NCBI GenBank assembly: GCA_020831635.1
Contig: JAFIGC010000011.1
Coordinates: 1 to 64,000 of the forward strand
Reading direction: 5' to 3'
Source: Verrucomicrobiota bacterium
GTDB taxonomy: Bacteria > Verrucomicrobiota > Kiritimatiellia > SS1-B-03-39 > UBA6053
DNA length: 64,000 nucleotides
Part shown: positions 17,007-25,186 of the stretch, piece after piece
Layout: every line of letters starts with the position of its first letter
Position numbering within the stretch: position 1 is the stretch's first letter
The notes under the pieces: model-generated
Databases searched by the model: none
What the model saw: only the letters and a program-made list of their open reading frames with translations
What the model was told of the DNA's origin: nothing
Made by a program: the position numbers and the translations under genes

Positions 17007-17771
17007 ATGGTATCCTCCGCCTCCAGTTCCCAGACCGCGCCCGGCCCCGCGAGGCCGGTCTTGGAATTGGAGAATATCGTCAAACGTCGCGAGAAAGGCG
17101 ACCAAGTCTTTGAACTCCGCGTACCCTCCCTCCAAGTGGGTGCCGGAGAATTTGTGGTCATCGCGGGAGAAAGTGGTTGTGGAAAAAGCACTTTGCTGGA
17201 CATGCTGGGGCTCGTGCTCAGCCCCACATCCGGTGATCGTTTCCTCCTGCGCTCCGGTTCCGGACGCGAACATGCCATCCTGGGGCTTTCCTCCGGCAGA
17301 CTCGCCGCCCTGCGTCGCTCCGAACTGGGCTACGTCCTCCAAACCGGCGGGCTCCTCCCCTTCCTTTCCGTCCGCGACAATGTGCTGCTCCCTTGCAAAA
17401 TCAATGGACGCCATGACCGCCATGGCCCGGCCATGGATCTGTGCGAACGCCTGAAAATCACGGCACAACTCCACAAAAAACCTCAATTTCTTTCCGGGGG
17501 CCAACGCCAACGCGCCGCCATCGCCCGCGCCCTCGCCCACCAGCCCCCCATCGTCTTGGCCGATGAACCCACCGCCGCCGTGGACAAGCTGACCGCACGG
17601 GAAATCTGCAACACCTTCAAGGAACTCACCCGCATGATGGGGGTAACCCTCCTCATGGTCACCCATGACGTGGATCTGGTGCGCGACATGATGGACCGGA
17701 GCTATTCCTTCACCATCAGCCGCCCCGAAAACCACCACACCATTTCCGTTTGCACGGAGGACAAGCCATGA
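17007..17771 (+). CDS. ABC transporter ATPase (LolD/MacB class; TagT-like by context)
   Basis: This 254-residue cytoplasmic ATPase of an FtsX-type ABC system has Walker A GESGCGKST (54-62), signature LSGGQRQR (about 161), Walker B IVLADEPTAAVD (about 183-194) and the H-loop MVTHD. ATG at 17007 lies 11 bases after the vWA stop with GAAGAGG upstream. An insert near residues 75-95 (RSGSGREHAI) is unlike standard LolD. The stop overlaps the permease start (ATGA). LolD/MacB-type systems act mechanically across the periplasm rather than importing solutes. Its position next to the vWA, FGE and lipoprotein genes supports equivalence with TagT. Confidence 0.9.
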   Translation: MVSSASSSQTAPGPARPVLELENIVKRREKGDQVFELRVPSLQVGAGEFVVIAGESGCGKSTLLDMLGLVLSPTSGDRFLLRSGSGREHAILGLSSGRLAALRRSELGYVLQTGGLLPFLSVRDNVLLPCKINGRHDRHGPAMDLCERLKITAQLHKKPQFLSGGQRQRAAIARALAHQPPIVLADEPTAAVDKLTAREICNTFKELTRMMGVTLLMVTHDVDLVRDMMDRSYSFTISRPENHHTISVCTEDKP

Positions 17772-19603
17772 GCCGCACCTCCCGTCCCATGCAACCCGCC
17801 CTCATCCTTCGCCTCGCCCTGGCGGACTTGCGCCATGAGTGGATCCTGACCTTTTGCCTCGTCCTCGCCATTTCCGCGGTGATCGCCCCGCTGCTTTTGC
17901 TCTTCGGCCTCAAACACGGCACCATCGAAACCCTGCGCATGCGCCTGGTGGAAGATCCCAAAAACCGGGAGATCCGACCCATGGCCAGCCTCACCTTCAC
18001 CCGGGATTGGTTTGAGGAAATGGCGAACCGCCCCGACGTGGCCTTTCTCACCCCCATGACCCGCCAGATTTCCGCTTCCGTGACCGCCCGCATCGCGGGC
18101 AAGGACGGGTCCGCGGATCTGGATCTGGTCCCCACCGGGCCGGGGGACGCCCTGCTCTTGGAAAACGGGGCCCCCATCCCCGGCGAACAGGACGCGGTCT
18201 TGAGCGCCCTGGCCGCGGAATCCCTAAACGCGGTACCCGGGGATGTGCTGGTGGTGGATGTCACCCGCGTGGTGGGCAATCGACGCGAACGGGCCTCCGT
18301 GGAATTGCGTGTGGCAGGGACCACGAGCTTGCGCGCCGGCGCCCAGCGACTCGTGTACGTCCCCCTGGCTTTGATCGAACAGGTGGAAGCCTATCGCGAT
18401 GGTCAGGCCGTGCCGGAGTTGGGCTGGTCCGGCTCCCAGCCCGAAGCCTATCCCTTGTTCGATGGTGTGGTGGTGGCCACGAAAGAACCCATGACCGTTC
18501 TCCTCCAGCAACGGTTGCGGGCCAACAGCGGCTTTACCCAGTCCCGCGACCTGCCCGCGGGCGAAGTGGAGATGCTGCTGGGATACCCGTTGCGACAAGA
18601 AGCCGCCCTTTTCGCGCTCTCCACGCAAATCCGACCCGCGGGCATGGAAAATCTCAACGCGGTACGCACCCAACTCCGCGGCCAAAACGCCAGCATGCTT
18701 CCGTGGGTCAAACCCATGCGCGCCACCCTGATCGAACATGGACATGAACTGGAAATCCGCGTGCTTCCCGCCGAAGCGACTTCGCTCGGGGTCCTGCCCT
18801 CCCCCGCCCTGCTGGAGGAGGCTGAAAAAGGCCCGATTCCCGCCATTCTTCCCGAGGGGATCGCGGAAACGGGGGCGTTGCTTGAACTCGAAGTGGCCAA
18901 CGACACCGGCACCTTGCATTTTCCGGTCCGCGTGGCCGGAACCCATATGCTGTCGGAACCCACCCTGTTCCTTCCGGAGCGCGTGGGCGGCATCCTGCGG
19001 CTGTCCGAAACCCGTCCGCTGCGCTACGATCCCGAGCGGGGCGTGTTTCTGATGTATCGCCGAGGATACGCGGGGTTCCGCATGTACGCACGCAACATCG
19101 AGGACGTGGCCATGCTCCGCCAACTCATGGAATCCCAAAACATTCCCGTGCACACGGAAGCGGAGCGCATTCATTCCGTTCAAGAAATGGACCGGTACCT
19201 GACCTTGATTTTTTGGCTGGTGGCCACCGTGGGCATTGCCGGGAGCGTGGCCTCCCTGGTCGCCAGCCTCTACGCCTCCGTGGAACGCAAGCGCCGGGAA
19301 CTGGGGGTTTTGCGTCTCATCGGCCTCCCCTCCAGCCGCATGTTCCGCTTTCCGGTCTATCAGGGCGTGCTGATCGCGACCGGTGGTTTTGGGGTGGCCC
19401 TGATGTTCTTCCACTTGCTGGCCAACACCATCAATCACATGTTTGCCAGTCATCTGCAAACCGGCGAACGCTTTTGCTTTCTGCCCGTGGACTACACGGC
19501 CATGGCCCTGGGCGGGGTGGTGGCCGTCGCGGCCCTGTCCGCCGTCGCCGCCGTGGTGCGTCTGGCCCGCATCGACCCCGCCGAAGCCCTGAGGGACGAA
19601 TGA
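17768..19603 (+). CDS. FtsX-family ABC permease (TagS-like by context)
   Basis: This 611-residue inner-membrane permease is translationally coupled to its ATPase. One membrane span near residues 25-48 (ILTFCLVLAISAVIAPLLLL) is followed by a large periplasmic domain (about 50-480). Three C-terminal spans form the FtsX domain: LIFWLVATVGIAGSVASLVA, then a segment after SSRMFRFPVYQGVLIATG, then MALGGVVAVAALSAVAAVV. The coupling motif ERKRRELGVLRLIGL and the terminal ARIDPAEALRDE are typical of LolC/MacB permeases. The architecture matches systems that move or signal to outer-membrane partners, and in this setting TagS. Confidence 0.9.
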   Translation: MSRTSRPMQPALILRLALADLRHEWILTFCLVLAISAVIAPLLLLFGLKHGTIETLRMRLVEDPKNREIRPMASLTFTRDWFEEMANRPDVAFLTPMTRQISASVTARIAGKDGSADLDLVPTGPGDALLLENGAPIPGEQDAVLSALAAESLNAVPGDVLVVDVTRVVGNRRERASVELRVAGTTSLRAGAQRLVYVPLALIEQVEAYRDGQAVPELGWSGSQPEAYPLFDGVVVATKEPMTVLLQQRLRANSGFTQSRDLPAGEVEMLLGYPLRQEAALFALSTQIRPAGMENLNAVRTQLRGQNASMLPWVKPMRATLIEHGHELEIRVLPAEATSLGVLPSPALLEEAEKGPIPAILPEGIAETGALLELEVANDTGTLHFPVRVAGTHMLSEPTLFLPERVGGILRLSETRPLRYDPERGVFLMYRRGYAGFRMYARNIEDVAMLRQLMESQNIPVHTEAERIHSVQEMDRYLTLIFWLVATVGIAGSVASLVASLYASVERKRRELGVLRLIGLPSSRMFRFPVYQGVLIATGGFGVALMFFHLLANTINHMFASHLQTGERFCFLPVDYTAMALGGVVAVAALSAVAAVVRLARIDPAEALRDE

Positions 19604-21150
19604 TGCACCACAAATTTTTCCTGCTTTTCTTCCTTTTGGCTTGGGTCGGACTGGCTCCGGCCCAAGACCCCGACAACCCCAAACCGACCGAGGAGGACCT
19701 GATCCTGCCCATGCCGGGCGGCGGCGCCATGGTCTTCCGCCCCGTCTTTCTCGATGTGGGGGACGGGCCCTACGCGACCCGCGAATTTAAAATGGGCGAC
19801 CGGGCCATGGGTGGTTACAAAGAACACCCCACCGCCGTTCTTCTGGGCGGGTCCTTTGTGAAGGAAAATCAGGGCCAACCAGACTGGATGTACTGGATCG
19901 GCAAATACGAGGTCACCGAACGACAGTACAACCGGATCGTGAACCCCGAAGTAGAAGGGAGTCTGGAACCCAAAACCCAAATTTCCTGGCACGAGGTTCA
20001 GGACTTCATTCACCGATACAACCTCTGGTTACTGGAAACCGCCCCCGACCGCATGCCTGCCCTGGACGAAACGCCTGGCTTTCTGCGCCTGCCCACCGAG
20101 GAGGAATGGGAATTTGCCGCCCGCGGCGGGAACGAGGTGTCCATGGACATCTTTGACCGCAAACATCCCTACGGCCGAAACCTCAACCGCCACGAATGGT
20201 ATTCCGGGCCCCGCTCCTCCCACGACCGCATCAAAAACATCGGACTGCTCCGTCCCAACCCGCTGGGCATACACGACATGTTGGGCAACGTCTCGGAAAT
20301 GACCTCCGTTTCCTACCGCTTGGAATACCTTCAGGGACGTCCCGGCGGCTTCGCCTCCCGCGGCGGAAATTTCCGCACACCGGAAGCTCACTTACGTTCC
20401 TCTTTTCGCACCGAGCACGCCTTTTATCTGGCCGACGGAAGCCCCGCCGCCCAAGCCGAACTGGGTTTCCGTCTGGTCATCGCCGCCCCCGTCTTCGCAG
20501 GTCGCGAAACCATTCAGGCCCTGGAGGAATCCTGGGCGGACTACCGCCGCGAAAACCCCACCCCCGGAACCGCCGCCCAGTCCACCGCCCCCGCCGCCGA
20601 ACGCACCTTGTATTCGCTGGACGACGCCCGCAAAACCTTGGAACGTCTGGAGGCCGGCCTTCAACGTGCCACCGTCGACGAGGACACCCTCAACGCCCTC
20701 GGACTTCTCCGCGCCTCCTTTGGCGATGTGCAGGCCATGGTGCTGAAGGCCGAGCGGGATTCCGCCGCCGCCTGGGCCCGCATCGCCTCCTCCAACGCCA
20801 CCTTTTTGCGCGGGGAGGTTCGCAAAATTCCCGCCTCCCTCCGGGTAATCGAAATCACCAAACAAACCGGGGGCGCCGCCGAGCTGGCCCTCTACGAACA
20901 ACGCCATCAAAACCTCCTTAACAACATTCAAAACACCCGAAACCTCTATGGTCTCGCCATCCGCGAACTGGGCAAAGTCGCCCCCGAACGCGCCCGGGAA
21001 GGCTTTGCCGCCTACGAACGGCATTTGATCGAACTGGGCTTGGCCGAACAAATCCAAGTCAACAACCTCGTCCTGAAACAATATCTCGAATACGTGGAGA
21101 CACGGCGTCTCAACCTGGAAGCGTGGGAAACACAACTCCAGGGCTTCTGA
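19600..21150 (+). CDS. exported formylglycine-generating-enzyme (SUMF1)-like protein with coiled-coil tail (TagR-like)
   Basis: This 516-residue protein starts at an ATGATG overlapping the permease stop, with signal peptide MMHHKFFLLFFLLAWVGLA(PAQ). Residues 50-300 are an FGE-sulfatase/SUMF1 fold: YWIGKYEVTERQYNRIV, RLPTEEEWEFAARGG, NPLGIHDMLGNVSEM, RGGNFRTPEAHLRSSFR and LGFRLV. The paired cysteines of true formylglycine-generating enzymes are not seen, so a binding or sensing role is more likely than catalysis. The C-terminal 200 residues are a charged coiled coil, which TagR of Pseudomonas lacks as far as I know. It is probably periplasmic and a partner of the adjacent lipoproteins. Confidence 0.85.
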   Translation: MMHHKFFLLFFLLAWVGLAPAQDPDNPKPTEEDLILPMPGGGAMVFRPVFLDVGDGPYATREFKMGDRAMGGYKEHPTAVLLGGSFVKENQGQPDWMYWIGKYEVTERQYNRIVNPEVEGSLEPKTQISWHEVQDFIHRYNLWLLETAPDRMPALDETPGFLRLPTEEEWEFAARGGNEVSMDIFDRKHPYGRNLNRHEWYSGPRSSHDRIKNIGLLRPNPLGIHDMLGNVSEMTSVSYRLEYLQGRPGGFASRGGNFRTPEAHLRSSFRTEHAFYLADGSPAAQAELGFRLVIAAPVFAGRETIQALEESWADYRRENPTPGTAAQSTAPAAERTLYSLDDARKTLERLEAGLQRATVDEDTLNALGLLRASFGDVQAMVLKAERDSAAAWARIASSNATFLRGEVRKIPASLRVIEITKQTGGAAELALYEQRHQNLLNNIQNTRNLYGLAIRELGKVAPERAREGFAAYERHLIELGLAEQIQVNNLVLKQYLEYVETRRLNLEAWETQLQGF

Positions 21151-21181
21151 TTCCAACCACCCCGAATTGAAAGACAAGCTC

Positions 21182-21823
21182 ATGAAAACACTCATTCCCC
21201 TCCTCATACTCTCCAGCCTGCTGGCGGGCTGCGCCACCTCCGACGATCAAAAAACCCGCCAACAGGGTGCAGGCTTCGGCGCCGCCGGGGGTGCCCTCAT
21301 CGGGGGTATCATCGGTCACCAAAGCGGCCGCGGCTGGGAAGGCGCCTTGATTGGCGCCGGTGTCGGTGCCGTGGCCGGCGATATCTATGGCCAGCATGTG
21401 AGCCAAAAAAAAGCCGAGTTCGCCTCTCAAGAGGAATACCTCGACGCCTGCATCGCCGAAGCTTCGAACAAACATCAGGCCGTCCTCGCCCAAAACCAGC
21501 AACTCCAAATGGAAATCGTCTCCCTCGAACAGGAATTGAACACCCTGGCGGCCACCGCCGAATCTCGCGCCGCCCATGCCGAACGTCTCAAGCAAATGCG
21601 CAAACATCTCGCAAGCCAAATCAAGTCATCCGAGAAAGAACTCGGAGCCCTGAACGATGAGATTGCGTTGCAACGCGCCGTCCTGAACGAGGAAAAAGCG
21701 ACCGCGCCAGAAGGCTCCATCCAACGCCTGGAAGCACAAATCACCGCCTTGGAAGAACAACGGGAGCTTCTCCGCGAAAACACCCGTCAATTGGCCGCCC
21801 TCAACAACCGTGCCTCCGCATAA
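21182..21823 (+). CDS. glycine-zipper lipoprotein with coiled coil (positional TagQ equivalent)
   Basis: This 213-residue lipoprotein starts MKTLIPLLILSSLLAGC, with lipobox LAGC at Cys17 and Ala at +2, favouring outer-membrane sorting. Residues 28-75 are a glycine zipper (GFGAAGGALIGGIIGHQSG, then GALIGAGVGAVAGDIYG) that may insert in a membrane. The rest, to the end, is a long coiled coil. ATG 21182 is preferred; a TTG five codons upstream would spoil the signal peptide. TagQ in Pseudomonas is the outer-membrane lipoprotein of the TagQRST group. Here the equivalence rests on position and lipidation, not on recognised sequence similarity. Confidence 0.8.
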   Translation: MKTLIPLLILSSLLAGCATSDDQKTRQQGAGFGAAGGALIGGIIGHQSGRGWEGALIGAGVGAVAGDIYGQHVSQKKAEFASQEEYLDACIAEASNKHQAVLAQNQQLQMEIVSLEQELNTLAATAESRAAHAERLKQMRKHLASQIKSSEKELGALNDEIALQRAVLNEEKATAPEGSIQRLEAQITALEEQRELLRENTRQLAALNNRASA

Positions 21824-21838
21824 GCCAAGGAGTCCCAC

Positions 21839-22333
21839 ATGAAATCTCCATACCTTCTCCTCGCCCTCGCCCTCCTCTGTGGTTGCAGCACCTCCAGCGA
21901 CCCGAGGGAGGGCGGACTCGTCGGCTACTGGTCCACCGGCCGGCAAGGCTACCAACAACGTCTTGACGAACGCGGCCAAACCTTGGAAGGCATCCAGCGC
22001 CAAACCGCCGAAGAGGAACGCGCCGGCCAATCCGCCGCCGCCCGCAGGCAATCCCTGCGGGAACAACTCGCCCAACAACGCGCGCGGCTTCAGGAAATCG
22101 AAGACCAAGTGGAGGCCCTGCTCGACGAGAGCGAAGCGCTCAATCTGGAAACCCTCGCCAAACAGGAAGAACGCGCCCAACTCTCCAACGACCTGCGCGC
22201 CCTTCGCAGTCGTGTGAACGCCGCCCAAAAGGATCCGGAAATCCGCATCGCCGAACGGGAGCGGGAACTGGAAAAACTTCAGGAAGAAGTTGGCCTCCTC
22301 CTCGAACGCTACTCACTGCTCACCACCCTCTGA
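21839..22333 (+). CDS. small coiled-coil lipoprotein
   Basis: This 164-residue lipoprotein has signal MKSPYLLLALALLCGC (lipobox LCGC at Cys16, Ser at +2). Almost all of the mature part, from about residue 40, is a Glu/Gln/Arg-rich coiled coil (QRLDERGQTLEGIQRQTAEE, then EIEDQVEALLDESEALN). AAGGAG lies just before the ATG. It follows the previous lipoprotein by 15 bases and probably pairs with it, or with the coiled-coil tail of the FGE-like protein. I do not recognise a family. Confidence 0.75.
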   Translation: MKSPYLLLALALLCGCSTSSDPREGGLVGYWSTGRQGYQQRLDERGQTLEGIQRQTAEEERAGQSAAARRQSLREQLAQQRARLQEIEDQVEALLDESEALNLETLAKQEERAQLSNDLRALRSRVNAAQKDPEIRIAERERELEKLQEEVGLLLERYSLLTTL

Positions 22334-22340
22334 CCCGCTC

Positions 22341-23525
22341 ATGCCGAACCTGTCCGTACTCCTCTTTTTCATCTTGGCCACCAACGCCCCGGCTTTGCCG
22401 CTTCGGGCGCAAGAGGAGCGTTGGACCCGCAACGAGGCGATGCTGACCTTTTTCGAAGCCCTCCGCGCGGTGGAGGATCATGCCGTGGAACCCCACACCC
22501 TCGCCGAACTGGTGGAAAGCAGTCTGCGCGAACTTCTCCCCACCTTGGACCCTCACGCGGAGTACCTGAGCGCTGCGGAAATGGAAAAACGTTTCGGCAA
22601 GCCTGGCGAGGTCTATGGAGGGGTGGGCATGGAATTGCGCCTTACAGAAGCGGGCGTGAGCTGCTTTCCCTACCCGGACAGTCCCGCGGAACGGGCCGGC
22701 ATCCGGGAGGGCGACATCCTGGTCGCCGTCGATCTACAAGACGTGAAAGGAATGAACCCCCGGGAATGTGCCACCCTGATCCGGGGTCCTCTCCCCAGCC
22801 AAGTCCACCTGACCGTCCGCACCCGGGACAACGAAACCCGAAAGCTCAACGTGCTCCGCCAACAGATCAATCCGAAAACCGTGGTCCTCCGCAAGGAGCC
22901 GGGAGAAGCCCTGCTGCGCGTTTACACCTTCAACGCCTCCACTCCGGGGGAATTCCGTCGGCTTGTCAAGGGAGTGGCTCCCGAAGACACCCTCATCGTG
23001 GACCTCCGGGGCAATCAGGGAGGCAGCCTCTATGATGCCGTGGACATTGCCGCTTTTTTTCTGCCGGAAGGCCGCGAAATCCTTACCGTTCACAAACGTG
23101 ACGGCAGCCGAATTTGGAAAAGTCCCGCCGACGGCCCTTTTGTGGGACGGCGAGTGGTTTTGCTCCAAGATGAAAACAGCGCCAGCGCCGCCGAGGTTCT
23201 CCTCGCCGCCCTCACCCGCAACGGGGCCGCCACCTCCATCGGCGCCCGCTCCCTTGGCAAGGGCACCACCCAACAGCTGTTTCCCCTTTCCACCGGCGGT
23301 GCCATCCTTCTGACCGATGGAACCCTCGAGGGCCCCGGTGGCTTGAACTGGAACAACACCGGCCTTCCGCCCGACATCCCCCTGCCTGATTTTAACAAGT
23401 CGGCTTGGGGAGCGGTGACCCTTTCAGACTCCCTCCCCCCCGCTTTCCCGGATATTTCCATCCCCCCCGGCACTCCCTCCGGGGAAAATCCGACCAAAAC
23501 CCCAAAAAACGAGAACATGCCATGA
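22341..23525 (+). CDS. exported S41 (C-terminal processing) peptidase with PDZ domain
   Basis: This 394-residue periplasmic serine protease of the CtpA/Prc family starts at ATG 22341 with signal MPNLSVLLFFILATNAPALP. A PDZ domain spans about 90-165 (GVGMELRLTEAGVSCF, SPAERAGIREGDILVAVD, CATLIRG). The S41 core contains LIVDLRGNQGGSLYDAVDIA, then ENSASAAEVLLAAL with the Ser nucleophile (Ser280 or 282), and GKGTTQQLFPL with the Lys base (about 307). The Ser-Lys dyad is intact. The C-terminus is Pro-rich. It is coupled to the next gene by ATGA. Family members trim or degrade envelope proteins, so it may process its operon partners. No partner is proven. Confidence 0.88.
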   Translation: MPNLSVLLFFILATNAPALPLRAQEERWTRNEAMLTFFEALRAVEDHAVEPHTLAELVESSLRELLPTLDPHAEYLSAAEMEKRFGKPGEVYGGVGMELRLTEAGVSCFPYPDSPAERAGIREGDILVAVDLQDVKGMNPRECATLIRGPLPSQVHLTVRTRDNETRKLNVLRQQINPKTVVLRKEPGEALLRVYTFNASTPGEFRRLVKGVAPEDTLIVDLRGNQGGSLYDAVDIAAFFLPEGREILTVHKRDGSRIWKSPADGPFVGRRVVLLQDENSASAAEVLLAALTRNGAATSIGARSLGKGTTQQLFPLSTGGAILLTDGTLEGPGGLNWNNTGLPPDIPLPDFNKSAWGAVTLSDSLPPAFPDISIPPGTPSGENPTKTPKNENMP

Positions 23526-25099
23526 CCACCAAAGCCCTCCTCCTTGCCTGCCTGATCGGCTTGTGCGGCCTCACCGCCCTTCGCGCCCAAACCCCGGAAG
23601 AAATTCGCGCCGCCCGTCGACTTCGCGCCGACGCCGCCTACCTCGAAATGAAAGGCGACAAAGCCCAGGCCCTCGAGAAATATGAGGCCAGCCTGGCAAT
23701 TCTTCCCGATGCCGCCATCGCCCAAAAGGTCGAGGAAATGAAGAGTGAGGCCCTCGGCCCCGTAGCCGATGTCTCCCAACTCACCGGCGAAATCTATGCC
23801 AAGCTGGATCTGGACGGCTTTATGCTCTTCCAACTCAACGTGGAAAGCCTGCTCAACCCCATCCGCGAAGAAGCCTTTTCCCTCATCAATGTCATGCAAT
23901 CCGCCATGGAAGATGAGGGCGAACTCGACGAAGATAGCGAACAATACATGTCAAATCTGAAAAAGGTCGATCCCGTCCTCGACTGGCTGGGCCTTTACGG
24001 CATACGGGGCATCGGCGTCAGCGTGGCACCCGTCGGTCCTCGGATTTCCCGCGCCAAAACCTACCTGCGCATTGACGAAACCCAGGCCGACCGCGCCCTC
24101 TGGCGCCTGGCGGGTACCCCCGCCTCCAAGAGCAATCTGGGCTATTTCCCCGCGGATACCGCCCTGGCACTGTCCACAAACGTCGGCCCCGGCGATTTGT
24201 GGATGCTGGTTCGGGACGGTTTCATGACGTTTGCCCCCGACCAGGTCGAAATGATGGGCATTCCGCTCGTGGAACTCGCCGAAATCCTCCCGGAAGGGGT
24301 TGACCCCGAGGATCTGATCACCTCCCTCAAAGGCGGTTTCTTCGCGGGGGTCATGCTCTCCGAGACCACCCGCGTGAAAATTCCGCTTCCCGACGAAGAC
24401 ATCCTCGACATTCCCCAACCCGGACTGATCCTCGGCATCCGTTGCGAAAACGATCTGCTTCATAAAACCCTGCTCACATTTCTGCGGGACGAAGCGGAAA
24501 TGCCCCTGACCGAGCAAACCGTCGCGGGAACCACGATTCATTCCTTCCCCTTGCCCATACCCATGCCCTTCACTGTGCAGCCCGCCATGACCCTTCATGA
24601 AGGAACCCTCCTCTTTGCCTCTCATCCCGATGTGCTGGACCAGGCCTTGACCGGCCATGCCCGGGGGGGCGGACTCCTCACCAGCCCGGCCTTCCTGGAA
24701 GCCAACGGCCCCATGCCGGATGCCCTCAACGGCTTCATGTACGTCAGCCAAAAACTCTTCAAGGAATACACGGATCTCTCCGTGAAAATACTCGCCCAAG
24801 ACCTGAGTTCCGAAGGCATGGCCGAACTGAACGCCCAACTGGCCCAGCTCCCCTCCCGCCGGGATGATAACTTCATCTCCTCTCACTCCATCCGCGATGG
24901 CGATGGCATCCTCTGGGTCACCCGCTCCAGAACCGCCTACGACCACCCCTGGGCGCCCTCCTTGGCCCGTGAAGCCACCATCTTCGCAACCATCGCCCGC
25001 GAACGCGCCCGCGAGATGCAACGAATCATGGAACTCAGAAGGCAGCAGATGCGGGAATGGGAAGAGCAAATGCGACAAATGGAGGCGGAAAACCAGTAA
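23522..25099 (+). CDS. secreted protein with N-terminal TPR-like motif, function unknown
   Basis: This 525-residue protein has signal MTTKALLLACLIGLCGLTAL, cleaved near RAQ. The mature N-terminus (residues 30-74) starts with the recurring TPR-like motif RRLRADAAYLEMKGDKAQAL plus YEASLAILPD. The rest is a mixed alpha/beta body with DVSQLTGEIYAKLDLDGF, GYFPADTALALSTNVGPGDL and a repeated-looking half TTIHSFPLPIPMPFTV. This resembles secreted DUF3352-like two-lobed proteins, which I offer only as a hint. A Met/Gln/Glu-rich helical tail (RRQQMREWEEQMRQMEAENQ) closes it. Its start overlaps the S41 protease stop. Confidence 0.7.
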   Translation: MTTKALLLACLIGLCGLTALRAQTPEEIRAARRLRADAAYLEMKGDKAQALEKYEASLAILPDAAIAQKVEEMKSEALGPVADVSQLTGEIYAKLDLDGFMLFQLNVESLLNPIREEAFSLINVMQSAMEDEGELDEDSEQYMSNLKKVDPVLDWLGLYGIRGIGVSVAPVGPRISRAKTYLRIDETQADRALWRLAGTPASKSNLGYFPADTALALSTNVGPGDLWMLVRDGFMTFAPDQVEMMGIPLVELAEILPEGVDPEDLITSLKGGFFAGVMLSETTRVKIPLPDEDILDIPQPGLILGIRCENDLLHKTLLTFLRDEAEMPLTEQTVAGTTIHSFPLPIPMPFTVQPAMTLHEGTLLFASHPDVLDQALTGHARGGGLLTSPAFLEANGPMPDALNGFMYVSQKLFKEYTDLSVKILAQDLSSEGMAELNAQLAQLPSRRDDNFISSHSIRDGDGILWVTRSRTAYDHPWAPSLAREATIFATIARERAREMQRIMELRRQQMREWEEQMRQMEAENQ

Positions 25100-25186
25100 A
25101 CGATCCCGCTTCATTCAGGGCGCGTTCAGAAAGCAAACGTCTGGCGAACGGTATCGAACAAGGAATTCATTGAGAAGGAGTATACC

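Noticed and set aside
19600-21150. Sulfatase maturation enzyme
   Set aside because: The paired Cys residues of active formylglycine-generating enzymes are not seen and no sulfatase gene is near.
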